Assembly (NCBI RefSeq): GCF_020166435.1
Contig: NZ_JAINZP010000006.1
Location: 62,001 to 126,000 of the forward strand
DNA: 64,000 nt
Direction of reading: 5' to 3'
Source: Pectobacterium versatile
GTDB lineage: Bacteria > Pseudomonadota > Gammaproteobacteria > Enterobacterales > Enterobacteriaceae
Positions 10,705 through 19,153 of the stretch are shown here, piece after piece. The notes below the pieces were generated by a model, which was given only the letters and a program-made list of their open reading frames with translations, was not told the origin of the DNA and searched no databases. A program made the position numbers and the translations under genes. How positions within the stretch are numbered: position 1 is the stretch's first letter; the number at the start of each line of letters is the position of its first letter.

Positions 10705-10752
10705 ACATTACTTACATGTGCAGCGTTTCCCGCCACCGGATAACCCGTACCT

Positions 10753-12915
10753 ATGGACGTTTCTGATCTGCTCGATGGCCTCAACGACAAACAGCGTGAC
10801 GCGGTAGCTGCGCCGCGCAGCAATTTATTGGTGCTGGCAGGGGCAGGCAGCGGCAAAACGCGGGTACTGGTACATCGCATTGCCTGGCTCTTGTCCGTCG
10901 AAAACTGCTCGCCGTACTCCATCATGGCGGTGACGTTTACCAACAAAGCGGCGGCGGAGATGCGCCACCGTATCGACCATCTGATCGGCACCAGCCAAGG
11001 CGGCATGTGGATCGGCACCTTCCACGGGCTGGCACATCGCCTGCTGCGTGCGCACCATATGGACGCCAATCTGCCGCAGGATTTCCAGATTCTGGACAGC
11101 GAAGATCAACTACGCCTGCTGAAGCGCTTGATTCGGGCGCTCAATCTGGATGAGAAACAGTGGCCACCACGTCAGGCGATGTGGTTCATCAACGGGAAGA
11201 AAGATGAAGGCCTGCGTCCGCAGCACATTGAAAGCTACGGCAACCCGATCGAGCAAACGTGGCAGCGCGTGTATCAGGCCTATCAGGAAGCGTGCGATCG
11301 CGCCGGACTGGTGGATTTCGCCGAACTGCTGCTGCGCGCACACGAGCTGTGGCTGAACAAGCCGCATGTGCTGAATCACTATCGCGAACGTTTTACCAAT
11401 ATTCTGGTGGACGAATTTCAGGACACCAACCGTATTCAGTATGCCTGGATCCGTATGCTGGCGGGCGACAGCGCCAAGGTGATGATCGTTGGAGATGACG
11501 ATCAGTCGATTTACGGCTGGCGTGGGGCGCAGGTCGAAAATATTCAGCTGTTCCTGAAAGATTTCGCCGGTGCAGAAACGATTCGTTTGGAGCAGAACTA
11601 TCGTTCGACCAGCAACATCCTGAAAGCGGCGAATGCGCTGATTGCCCACAACGGCGGACGACTCGGCAAGAACCTGTGGACCGATGGCGCAGAAGGCGAG
11701 CCGATTTCGCTGTATTGCGCATTCAACGAGCTGGATGAGGCGCGTTACGTCGTCAACCGGATTAAAGCCTGGCAGGAAAATGGCGGTGCGCTGAGCGATA
11801 ACGCCATTCTGTATCGGAGCAACGCGCAGTCGCGTGTACTGGAAGAGGCGTTGTTACAGCAGAGTATGCCTTATCGCATCTACGGCGGCATGCGCTTCTT
11901 CGAACGGCAGGAAATCAAAGATGCGCTGTCTTATCTGCGCCTGATCTCTAATCGTAACGATGATGCGGCGTTCGAGCGTGTGGTGAATACACCGACACGC
12001 GGCATTGGCGATCGTACGCTGGACGTGGTGCGCCAGACGGCGCGCGATCGTCAGTTGACGTTGTGGCAATCCACGCGGGCGCTGTTGCAGGAGAAAGTGC
12101 TGGCTGGGCGCGCGGCGGCATCGCTGCAACGCTTTATCGAACTGATTGATGCGCTGGCCTATGAAACCTCTGAGCTGCCGCTGCATATTCAAACCGACCG
12201 AGCGATTAAGGATTCCGGCCTGTGGAGCATGTACGAACAGGAAAAAGGCGAGAAAGGGCAGGCACGAGTAGAAAACCTGGAGGAATTGGTGACGGCTACG
12301 CGCCAGTTCAGCTATCAGGAAGAAGATCAGGATCTGATGCCGCTTCAGGCTTTCCTGTCGCATGCTGCGCTGGAAGCAGGCGAAGGTCAGGCAGATGCTA
12401 ATCAAGACGCAGTGCAGCTTATGACGCTGCACTCGGCGAAAGGGCTGGAGTTCCCGCAGGTGTTTATCGTCGGTATGGAAGAAGGCATGTTCCCAAGCCA
12501 GATGTCGCTGGATGAAGGTGGGCGTCTGGAAGAAGAGCGTCGTTTGGCTTATGTCGGCGTCACGCGTGCGATGCAAAAGCTGACGATAACCTACGCTGAA
12601 TCCCGCCGTTTATATGGCAAAGAAGCCTATCACCGACCTTCCCGGTTTGTCGGCGAACTGCCGGAAGAGTGTGTTGAAGAAGTGCGGCTACGCGCCAGCG
12701 TCTCCCGCCCTGTCAATCACCAGCGCCTCGGCACACCAATCACGCAAAACGACAGCGGCTACAAATTGGGGCAACGGGTTCGCCATGCCAAGTTCGGCGA
12801 AGGCACGATCGTGAATCTGGAAGGCAGCGGCGATCATGCCCGCCTTCAGGTTGCGTTTCAGGGGCAGGGTATTAAATGGCTGGTCGCCGCCTACGCCAGA
12901 CTGGAAACGGTGTAA
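10753..12915 (+). CDS. uvrD: DNA helicase II (UvrD)
   Basis: UvrD is the superfamily-1A 3'-5' helicase of mismatch and nucleotide-excision repair. The 720-residue protein has all motifs: Walker A AGAGSGKT (29-36), Ia VTFTNKAA, II DEFQDTN, III GDDDQSIYGWRGA, IV NYRSTSNI, V TLHSAKGLEFP, VI YVGVTRAM. The C-terminal LGQRVRHAKFGEGTI module is the part that binds RNA polymerase in E. coli. A LexA box lies upstream. Confidence 0.98.
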   Translation: MDVSDLLDGLNDKQRDAVAAPRSNLLVLAGAGSGKTRVLVHRIAWLLSVENCSPYSIMAVTFTNKAAAEMRHRIDHLIGTSQGGMWIGTFHGLAHRLLRAHHMDANLPQDFQILDSEDQLRLLKRLIRALNLDEKQWPPRQAMWFINGKKDEGLRPQHIESYGNPIEQTWQRVYQAYQEACDRAGLVDFAELLLRAHELWLNKPHVLNHYRERFTNILVDEFQDTNRIQYAWIRMLAGDSAKVMIVGDDDQSIYGWRGAQVENIQLFLKDFAGAETIRLEQNYRSTSNILKAANALIAHNGGRLGKNLWTDGAEGEPISLYCAFNELDEARYVVNRIKAWQENGGALSDNAILYRSNAQSRVLEEALLQQSMPYRIYGGMRFFERQEIKDALSYLRLISNRNDDAAFERVVNTPTRGIGDRTLDVVRQTARDRQLTLWQSTRALLQEKVLAGRAAASLQRFIELIDALAYETSELPLHIQTDRAIKDSGLWSMYEQEKGEKGQARVENLEELVTATRQFSYQEEDQDLMPLQAFLSHAALEAGEGQADANQDAVQLMTLHSAKGLEFPQVFIVGMEEGMFPSQMSLDEGGRLEEERRLAYVGVTRAMQKLTITYAESRRLYGKEAYHRPSRFVGELPEECVEEVRLRASVSRPVNHQRLGTPITQNDSGYKLGQRVRHAKFGEGTIVNLEGSGDHARLQVAFQGQGIKWLVAAYARLETV

Positions 12916-13059
12916 TCGTCACGATGCAGCTGGGAGTATGACGGGGTTATATAACTTATAAAAACCCTGTCTTAGTCTTTATCGTCATTTTCGACAATGC
13001 TAGGTGGCCTGCCGCGTATCCATGGATGTGTGGTATCACAATAAAAAAGGAGCCTGCCC

Positions 13060-13806
13060 ATGACGCTAGACCAGATTATTGCCGAGTTACAGAAGAAAAA
13101 ATGGGTCGATCTCACGCATACGGTGACGGAGTCGATCCCTATTTTTAGCGCGTTTGAGGGCGTGTTGCAGCGCAAAACCTTATTCAACGTTGAAGAGCAT
13201 GGCTTTTTCGCTCAATCCGTGACGTTTGCGACACAGACGGGGACGCATATTGATGCGCCGGGGCATTTCGTCGCGGGCAAGCGCTATCTGGATCGCATTG
13301 ATAATAAAGAGCTGTTGCTGCCGCTGGTGGTGATCCACAAACAAGACGCCGTCGCGCACGATCCCGATTACCGCCTGTCGGTCGATGACATTCTGACGTT
13401 TGAGCACGAATACGGGGAAATCCCGTCAGGCAGCTTTGTTGCGTTTGCCAGCGGCTGGAGCACGCGCTGGCCCGATATTGACGCTTTCGCCAATAAAGAT
13501 GAAGAAGGAAACAGTCATACGCCGGGGTGGTCGCTTGAGGCGTTGACGTTCCTGTTTGAAGAGCGCGGTATTAGCGCGGTCGGGCATGAGACGCTGGATA
13601 CGGATTCTGCCGCTGATTTCCGTCGCAACAACGGGCTTATCGGCGAGTTCTTCGTGCTGAACCAGAATGCCTGGCAGGTAGAGGTACTGAATAACCTGCA
13701 TCAGCTACCGTCTACCGGCGCTTATATTCACGTTAGCTACCCTAATTTTGCCGGTGCACCCGGCTTCCCTGTCCGTGCCATCGCCTACTTGCCCGACAAC
13801 GCCTGA
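13060..13806 (+). CDS. Cyclase-family metal-dependent hydrolase
   Basis: A 248-residue member of the cyclase/kynurenine-formamidase family. The metal-binding signature QTGTHIDAPGHF (about 61-72) is intact, and a second conserved patch, GHETLDTDSA, lies near residue 174. Characterised relatives are arylformamidases and isatin hydrolases; the substrate here cannot be told from sequence, and no tryptophan genes are nearby. AAAAGGAG lies 7 bases before the ATG. It stands alone between uvrD and corA and is followed by a good hairpin terminator. Confidence 0.85.
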   Translation: MTLDQIIAELQKKKWVDLTHTVTESIPIFSAFEGVLQRKTLFNVEEHGFFAQSVTFATQTGTHIDAPGHFVAGKRYLDRIDNKELLLPLVVIHKQDAVAHDPDYRLSVDDILTFEHEYGEIPSGSFVAFASGWSTRWPDIDAFANKDEEGNSHTPGWSLEALTFLFEERGISAVGHETLDTDSAADFRRNNGLIGEFFVLNQNAWQVEVLNNLHQLPSTGAYIHVSYPNFAGAPGFPVRAIAYLPDNA

Positions 13807-13811
13807 CAGAT

Positions 13812-13850
13812 AAACGCAGTTCTTTTTTACTCTGAGGACTGCGTTTTTTA
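13812..13850 (+). terminator. Intrinsic terminator after the cyclase-family gene
   Basis: AAACGCAGT (13812-13820) pairs with ACTGCGTTT (13838-13846) and is followed by a T run. It begins 6 bp after the stop at 13806. Confidence 0.75.
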
Positions 13851-14216
13851 CCACGTTCCACGCCGCATTTATTGGATAAACCTTATCCATTTGACCAATA
13901 TTTTACAGCGTGTTTCAGCCGCGGTTTTAAAGTTGAAGTCTTTTTCATCTCAGCGTAACATGCGCGCATCATTATTCTCGGAGGACTAACGCCTTGGACA
14001 CACCCAGTCGATACTGGCTCACTCACCTGTTCATTAGGTACAACTTCTAAGGCTATCTTCCTCTGCTGATACCCTTCGTGGTTGTCAGCGATGCTGTTTT
14101 TGTCGCTACGAGTCAGATCCGTCGAACGGACTGAAACCTGCTGGTGACACCTCACCTCTGTTTCTGTGCTTCAATCGCGTTGTCCATCTCTGCTACTGAA
14201 AGGGGAGCTATGGCCC
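13851..14216 (+). promoter_or_regulatory. Long leader region of corA
   Basis: This long stretch before corA has no large ORF. It contains the candidate leader peptide at 13994-14050 and a small perfect hairpin TCCGT-CGA-ACGGA near 14116-14128. In Salmonella corA has a long leader with a short ORF (corL) whose translation controls Rho-dependent termination; a similar device here is inferred. Confidence 0.5.
13994..14050 (+). CDS. Candidate corA leader peptide (18 residues, TTG start)
   Basis: TTG at 13994 opens an 18-codon frame reading MDTPSRYWLTHLFIRYNF, with GGAGG at 13980-13984 and 9 bases of spacing, an unusually good ribosome site for a region with no other gene. It ends 166 bp before corA. 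It could be the counterpart of Salmonella corL, the leader ORF that couples translation to Rho termination of corA. I am not certain of the Salmonella sequence, so the name is not assigned. Confidence 0.5.
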   Translation: MDTPSRYWLTHLFIRYNF

Positions 14217-15167
14217 ATGCTGAGCGCATTTAAACTGGATAATTGCCGTTTATCTCGTCTGGAACTGGATGACTCCGATGATCTCACCACGTCAATTTGG
14301 GTCGATTTGATCGAGCCGGAAGACGATGAGCGTGAAAAAGTACAAACCGAGCTAGGACAAAGCCTGGCAACCCGTCCGGAACTGGAAGACATTGAAGCGT
14401 CGGCACGTTTTTTTGAAGATGAAGACGGCCTGCACATTCACTCCTTTTTCTTTTTTGAAGATGCTGACGATCACGCGGGTAACTCGACCGTGGCATTTAC
14501 CATTCGCGATGGTCGCTTGTACACGTTACGCGAGCGTGAACTCCCGGCGTTCCGCCTGTACCGCATGCGCGCCCGTAACCAAACGCTGGTAGACGGTAAT
14601 GCTTACGAACTGCTGCTTGACCTCTTTGAAACTAAAATTGAGCAACTGGCGGACGAAATCGAGAATATCTACAGCGATCTGGAATCGCTGAGCCGCATCA
14701 TTATGGAAGGGCGTCAAGGCGAAGAGTACGACGACGCGTTGTCCACGTTGGCGGAACAGGAAGATGTGGGCTGGAAAGTTCGCCTGTGTCTGATGGATAC
14801 CCAGCGTGCGCTGAACTTTCTGGTGCGTAAAGCCCGCCTGCCATCCGGTCAGTTGGAACAGGCGCGTGAAATCTTACGCGATATCGAATCTCTGTTGCCG
14901 CACAACGAATCCCTGTTCCAGAAGGTTAACTTCCTGATGCAGGCGGCGATGGGCTTCATCAATATCGAACAGAGCCGGATTATCAAGATCTTCTCGGTGG
15001 TCTCCGTGGTGTTCCTGCCACCGACGCTGGTGGCGTCCAGCTACGGGATGAACTTTGAATTTATGCCAGAACTGAAGTGGTCGTTTGGCTATCCGGGCGC
15101 GATTGTGCTGATGATTCTTGCTGGACTCGCTCCTTATCTCTATTTTAAACGTAAGAACTGGCTCTAA
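14217..15167 (+). CDS. corA: Magnesium/cobalt transporter CorA
   Basis: CorA is the pentameric inner-membrane Mg2+ channel. The 316 residues match E. coli CorA nearly throughout: a large acidic cytoplasmic funnel, the long helix, and two C-terminal membrane helices, the first ending in the YGMN selectivity motif (SSYGMNFEF), the last followed by the basic tail FKRKNWL. The start was set at 14217 (MLSAFKLDN), as in E. coli; a longer frame back to 14166 adds a segment with no family match. AGGGGA lies 10 bases upstream. Confidence 0.97.
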   Translation: MLSAFKLDNCRLSRLELDDSDDLTTSIWVDLIEPEDDEREKVQTELGQSLATRPELEDIEASARFFEDEDGLHIHSFFFFEDADDHAGNSTVAFTIRDGRLYTLRERELPAFRLYRMRARNQTLVDGNAYELLLDLFETKIEQLADEIENIYSDLESLSRIIMEGRQGEEYDDALSTLAEQEDVGWKVRLCLMDTQRALNFLVRKARLPSGQLEQAREILRDIESLLPHNESLFQKVNFLMQAAMGFINIEQSRIIKIFSVVSVVFLPPTLVASSYGMNFEFMPELKWSFGYPGAIVLMILAGLAPYLYFKRKNWL

Positions 15168-15178
15168 ATTTTTACTGG

Positions 15179-15209
15179 TGCGCCTGATGGAGATTAACCA
15201 TCAGGCGCA
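15179..15209 (+). terminator. Hairpin after corA
   Basis: A 12-bp perfect stem, TGCGCCTGATGG with CCATCAGGCGCA, and a 7-base loop lie 12 bp after the corA stop. The following T content is weak (TAGCGCTTCTTT), so it may terminate poorly or protect the 3' end. Confidence 0.55.
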
Positions 15210-15342
15210 TAGCGCTTCTTTCCTGTGATGCAAAACTCCTTTCCTGCTTGATAGTTTGCCGCCTGACTATTTCTGTTTAGAATGGTGGACAGTCTTTCCG
15301 TTCTTACTTTCTATTCTTAAATAAAGAAAACAGGTCGTGTGC

Positions 15343-16401
15343 ATGAAAGGGATGTCACCGTGGGTGCAATGGGGAATCCTGCTGTCGGTCTCATTAATTC
15401 TGGGTTTTGGGTTACAGGTTTACCACGTTCCCGCTGCCCTGTTGCTGGGGCCGATGATGGTCGGCGTCGTCATGGGGTTAAACGGTGCGACGATTCGCAT
15501 CCCGCCCGTCTGCTTTGCGGGCAGCAATGCCGTTCTGGGCTGTCTGGTCGCACAAAGTCTGTCATTTTCCATCCTGAAACCGCTGATGAGCGAATGGCCG
15601 CTGGTGCTGTTCATTCTGCTCGCGACGCTGGCTGCCAGCGGATTATCTGGCTGGTTACTGGTCAAATTTAGCGAACTGCCCGGCACGACCGGCACCTGGG
15701 GAGCATCGCCGGGCGGTGCGTCTGCGATGGTCGCGATGGCCGGAGAATTCGGTGCGGATGTGCGGCTGGTTGCCTTCATGCAATATTTACGTGTGCTGAT
15801 GGTCACTGCTTCAGCCGCGTTTGTGGCGCGGCTGAGTTTGGGTGACGAGGCGGCGGAAAACAGCGCGATGCTGGTCTGGTTTCCCGCACTGGACTGGCGC
15901 TTTCTGGCAACGCTCGGCGTGGCGTTTGGTAGCGCCTGGCTGGGAAGACGTTTGCGCATTCCATCCGGTGCGCTGCTGGGGCCGATGATTATCGGTTCGA
16001 TGCTGCATGCCAGTGGCACCTTGCAACTGCAAACTCCGGAATGGCTGCTGGCGTTGGCCTATGCCTTTATCGGCTGGAGCGTAGGGTTATGCTTCACTCG
16101 CCCCATCTTTTTGCTGGCGATACGCACGCTGCCGCACATGATGGCATCGATAGTCGGATTGATGCTGCTGTGCGGCGGAATGGCGTGGATGGTGACGAAA
16201 ATGATGCCGGTGGATATGCTGACCGCCTTTCTGGCGACCAGCCCCGGCGGGCTGGATTCGATTGCGATTATTGCCGCAGGCAGTCGGGTCGATATGGCAT
16301 TTGTCATCGCCATGCAGACGCTGCGGCTGTTTTCGACGCTGTTGTTCAGCCCGATCTTATCGCGCTTTATTTCCCGTCGTGTTGAGGCTGGGACGTTGTA
16401 G
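15343..16401 (+). CDS. AbrB-family membrane transporter
   Basis: A 352-residue inner-membrane protein with about 9-10 helices and a clear internal duplication. Each half has a helix hairpin carrying SPGG (ASPGGASAM near 130 and TSPGGLDSI near 300) followed by a similar run ending QYLRVL or QTLRLF. This is the AbrB family (also labelled 'ammonia monooxygenase'; E. coli AbrB/YbgN). Substrate unknown. I chose the ATG at 15343, with ACAGG 9 bases upstream, over the GTG at 15337. The last 35 bp overlap the end of convergent rarD. Confidence 0.85.
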   Translation: MKGMSPWVQWGILLSVSLILGFGLQVYHVPAALLLGPMMVGVVMGLNGATIRIPPVCFAGSNAVLGCLVAQSLSFSILKPLMSEWPLVLFILLATLAASGLSGWLLVKFSELPGTTGTWGASPGGASAMVAMAGEFGADVRLVAFMQYLRVLMVTASAAFVARLSLGDEAAENSAMLVWFPALDWRFLATLGVAFGSAWLGRRLRIPSGALLGPMIIGSMLHASGTLQLQTPEWLLALAYAFIGWSVGLCFTRPIFLLAIRTLPHMMASIVGLMLLCGGMAWMVTKMMPVDMLTAFLATSPGGLDSIAIIAAGSRVDMAFVIAMQTLRLFSTLLFSPILSRFISRRVEAGTL

Positions 16402-17296
16402 CTGGCGTGCGCCGTAGCTTACGTTGCGTATAAAGCGCATCCAGAATAAACAGCGCCAGCGCACCCCAGATGAAGGCGAAAGTAATCAGTTTGTCGCTGC
16501 TAAACGTTTCACCGTAGAACACCACTGCCAGCATGAACATGATGGTAGGGCCGAGGTACTGGAAGAAGCCGAGCGTTGACAGGCGCAGGCGCATCGCCGC
16601 TGAGGTGAAAAACAGCAACGGCACGGTGGTGACGATGCCCGCCGAGATCAGCAGCAGGTTCAGCGACCAAGGGTTGGCTGTCAGGTGGCTGCTTGGCGTG
16701 TCGGCAATAAAAAACAGATAAATGACCGCGACTGGCAGCAGCCACAGCGTTTCGATCAGCATGCCGGTTTGCCCGTCGATACCAATCTTCTTACGCAGCA
16801 GGCCGTATAATGCGAAGCTGAATGCCAGTCCGAGCGCGATAACGGGCAGCGAGCCAAACGTCCACAGCTGAACCAGTACGCCAGTCACGGCGAGCAGCAC
16901 AGCCAGCCATTGCAGACGGCGGAAGCGTTCGCCCAGAAAGATCATGCCCAGCATGACGTTGACCAGCGGGTTGATAAAATATCCCAGACTGGCTTCCAGC
17001 ATGTGATGGTTGTTGACCGCCCAGATATACAATAGCCAGTTCCCGCCGATAAGCACCGCCGTTAATGCCAACAGAAACAGATGCTTGACGTTGCGGCAGG
17101 CAAGGCTCACCTGACGCCATTTCCGACCGACGGTCAGCAGGATCAGCATAAAGAAGAATGACCAGATAATACGGTGCGTCAGTATTTCATTGGGCGGAAC
17201 GTGCTCAAGCAGCTTGAAGTAAACGGGAGCAATTCCCCAAATGAAATACGCGGCGAGGGCGAAAAAGATCCCCTCACGGGTTTGTTGCGCGTTCAT
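16367..17296 (-). CDS. rarD: RarD, EamA-family permease
   Basis: A 309-residue protein with ten hydrophobic helices in two EamA-type repeats, starting MNAQQTREGIFFALAAYFIWG. RarD is a conserved DMT-superfamily permease whose E. coli form is linked to chloramphenicol sensitivity; the physiological substrate is unknown. The C-terminal 11 codons overlap the end of the AbrB-family gene on the other strand. It lies before yigI, as in E. coli. Confidence 0.93.
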   Translation of the reverse strand: MNAQQTREGIFFALAAYFIWGIAPVYFKLLEHVPPNEILTHRIIWSFFFMLILLTVGRKWRQVSLACRNVKHLFLLALTAVLIGGNWLLYIWAVNNHHMLEASLGYFINPLVNVMLGMIFLGERFRRLQWLAVLLAVTGVLVQLWTFGSLPVIALGLAFSFALYGLLRKKIGIDGQTGMLIETLWLLPVAVIYLFFIADTPSSHLTANPWSLNLLLISAGIVTTVPLLFFTSAAMRLRLSTLGFFQYLGPTIMFMLAVVFYGETFSSDKLITFAFIWGALALFILDALYTQRKLRRTPATTSQPQHDGK

Positions 17297-17394
17297 GGGT
17301 GACTCGATAAGGAAGGCGGGAAAACGCTAAGTCTACCCAAAACGGTGAGCGCTTTCACGTAAAGTGTTAATGACAATTTTTTCTAACGTAAAGG

Positions 17395-17883
17395 TTACCC
17401 GACAATATAGGTTGCGGTGGCGCTGGCGAGATGTGAACCCTGTTCGTTATGCAATTCGGCGCGCGCAACGGCGATTTTATTACCACCGCGGAGCAACGTG
17501 CTGGTAATAGTGAAGTGTTCCCCATAGCCCGGACGTAGATAATCCACCCGCATATCAATGGTTCCCATGCGTGCGAGTCGGTGATGAAATTCCTGCTCGC
17601 TGATCGTCTCATGGCGCAGCAGCGTATTGCCGACACAGACCAGTCCGGCAGCAACGTCCAGCCCAGCGGCAATCACGCCGCCATGCAGAATTTTTTGTGC
17701 CGCATTGCCGATGAGCTTCTCTTGCCGGGCGAACGTCAAGACGGCTTTGTCGGCTTCAAACTGCTGTAACTCAAGGCCCAGTTCGATGTTGAAGGGCATC
17801 TTGTAAATGAAAATCTCCCCAACGAGCTGGCGCACGGTCTCTCTGGTTAGTGTGGTTCCGTGAAACGATGGAATGTCAGCCAT
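17395..17883 (-). CDS. yigI: YigI, hotdog-fold thioesterase
   Basis: A 162-residue hotdog-fold protein. The central [15 protein letters not shown] helix (about 67-81) is the thioesterase-superfamily signature, followed by the DYLRPG strand. YigI in E. coli acts on acyl-CoA esters of medium chain; the same class of activity is inferred. It is divergent from pldA. Confidence 0.92.
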   Translation of the reverse strand: MADIPSFHGTTLTRETVRQLVGEIFIYKMPFNIELGLELQQFEADKAVLTFARQEKLIGNAAQKILHGGVIAAGLDVAAGLVCVGNTLLRHETISEQEFHHRLARMGTIDMRVDYLRPGYGEHFTITSTLLRGGNKIAVARAELHNEQGSHLASATATYIVG

Positions 17884-18153
17884 AGTGGTTTCCTGTTTGG
17901 GTGAGAGAGACTTGTTAAATGTAGTTTATTTGATGCGGCAAGGTTATGTGAATGTTTGTTTCGTGCGTTGATTTTGTTTCTTTCCAGAAAAGGCAGAGAA
18001 ACGGGAGAACGATAATTCAAACGTCGCTGAACTGTGTAGAATGGCGGGCTTGAGTGGGGAAGGCTTATCACTATTTAGATAAATGAGTTTATTTAGATAA
18101 AAGATTTTATTTGGGTAAAAGCATGCTGGAGAAAAACATGTCGGAGAAAATGA

Positions 18154-19020
18154 ATGCATAAAATCGGATTCGTACTGGCAGTATTACTGACAGCACAGGC
18201 TCATGCCGAAGACACAACAAACGCACCTGCGCCAAATCAACCTGCGGTGCGTGGCAGCATTATTGCCAGCTTGTTAGAAGAGCACAACACCCCGTTTGTC
18301 CTCTATCCTTACGAGAGCAACTACATACTGTATACCTATACCAGCAACATCAATAAAACGGCGATACAGAGCTATAACTGGGGCGATGAAGCACGTAAAG
18401 ATGAAGTGCATTACCAGTTGAGTCTGGGATTCCCGATCTGGCGTGGCATTCTGGGTGATAACTCGTTGCTAGGTGCTTCCTATACGCAGCGCTCGTGGTG
18501 GCAGTTGTCTAATAAGAGCGAGTCTTCTCCGTTCCGTGAAACCAACTATGAGCCACAGGTCTTTTTGGGCTGGGCAACGAACTACACATTAGCAGGCTGG
18601 ACGCTGCGGGATGTGGAAACGGGCTTTAATCACCAGTCTAATGGCCGCTCTGACCCGACGTCGCGTAGCTGGAACCGCGCTTATGTCCGCCTGATGGCGC
18701 AGAACGGCAACTGGCAGGTTGATGTGAAGCCGTGGGTGCGTTTCTCCGACAGCCAGGATGACAATCCAGATATCACCAAATACATGGGTCATTACCGCTT
18801 ACGCGTCGGTTATGTGTGGGGCGACAGCGTGCTTAGCGCAGAAGGGCGTTATAACTGGAACAGCGGCTACGGCGGCGGTGAGCTGGGCTGGAGTTACCCG
18901 CTGACGCGTCATGTCCGTTTCTACACCAAGGTGTTTAGCGGTTATGGCGAATCCCTGATTGATTACAACCACCGTCAGACCCGCTTTGGCGTTGGCGTGA
19001 CGCTGAACGACATGTTCTAA
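18154..19020 (+). CDS. pldA: Outer-membrane phospholipase A (PldA)
   Basis: PldA is a 12-stranded beta-barrel hydrolase of the outer membrane that degrades misplaced phospholipid. The 288-residue precursor has a short signal peptide ending AQAHA before residue 20. The catalytic His-Ser and Asn are in NHQSNGRSD and SWNRAY, and the chain ends in Phe (VTLNDMF), as barrel proteins do. It is followed by a hairpin terminator. Confidence 0.96.
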   Translation: MHKIGFVLAVLLTAQAHAEDTTNAPAPNQPAVRGSIIASLLEEHNTPFVLYPYESNYILYTYTSNINKTAIQSYNWGDEARKDEVHYQLSLGFPIWRGILGDNSLLGASYTQRSWWQLSNKSESSPFRETNYEPQVFLGWATNYTLAGWTLRDVETGFNHQSNGRSDPTSRSWNRAYVRLMAQNGNWQVDVKPWVRFSDSQDDNPDITKYMGHYRLRVGYVWGDSVLSAEGRYNWNSGYGGGELGWSYPLTRHVRFYTKVFSGYGESLIDYNHRQTRFGVGVTLNDMF

Positions 19021-19107
19021 CGATCGTGTTTCAGAGACTGGTGTTTTAACGATTGTCGTTTTAACCCTTGTCGTTTTACCAAACTAACGATTGCAGTTTT
19101 ACCCGAC

Positions 19108-19133
19108 GGCGCTGAAAATAGCGCCTGTTTGAT
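19108..19133 (+). terminator. Intrinsic terminator after pldA
   Basis: GGCGCT (19108-19113), loop GAAAAT, AGCGCC (19120-19125), then TGTTTGAT. It lies 20 bp before the recQ GTG, so recQ's ribosome site falls just beyond it. Upstream, 19035-19103 holds imperfect repeats of a CGTTTTA-type unit. Confidence 0.6.
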
Positions 19134-19153
19134 TTCATTGAATTGGGGAAGGC

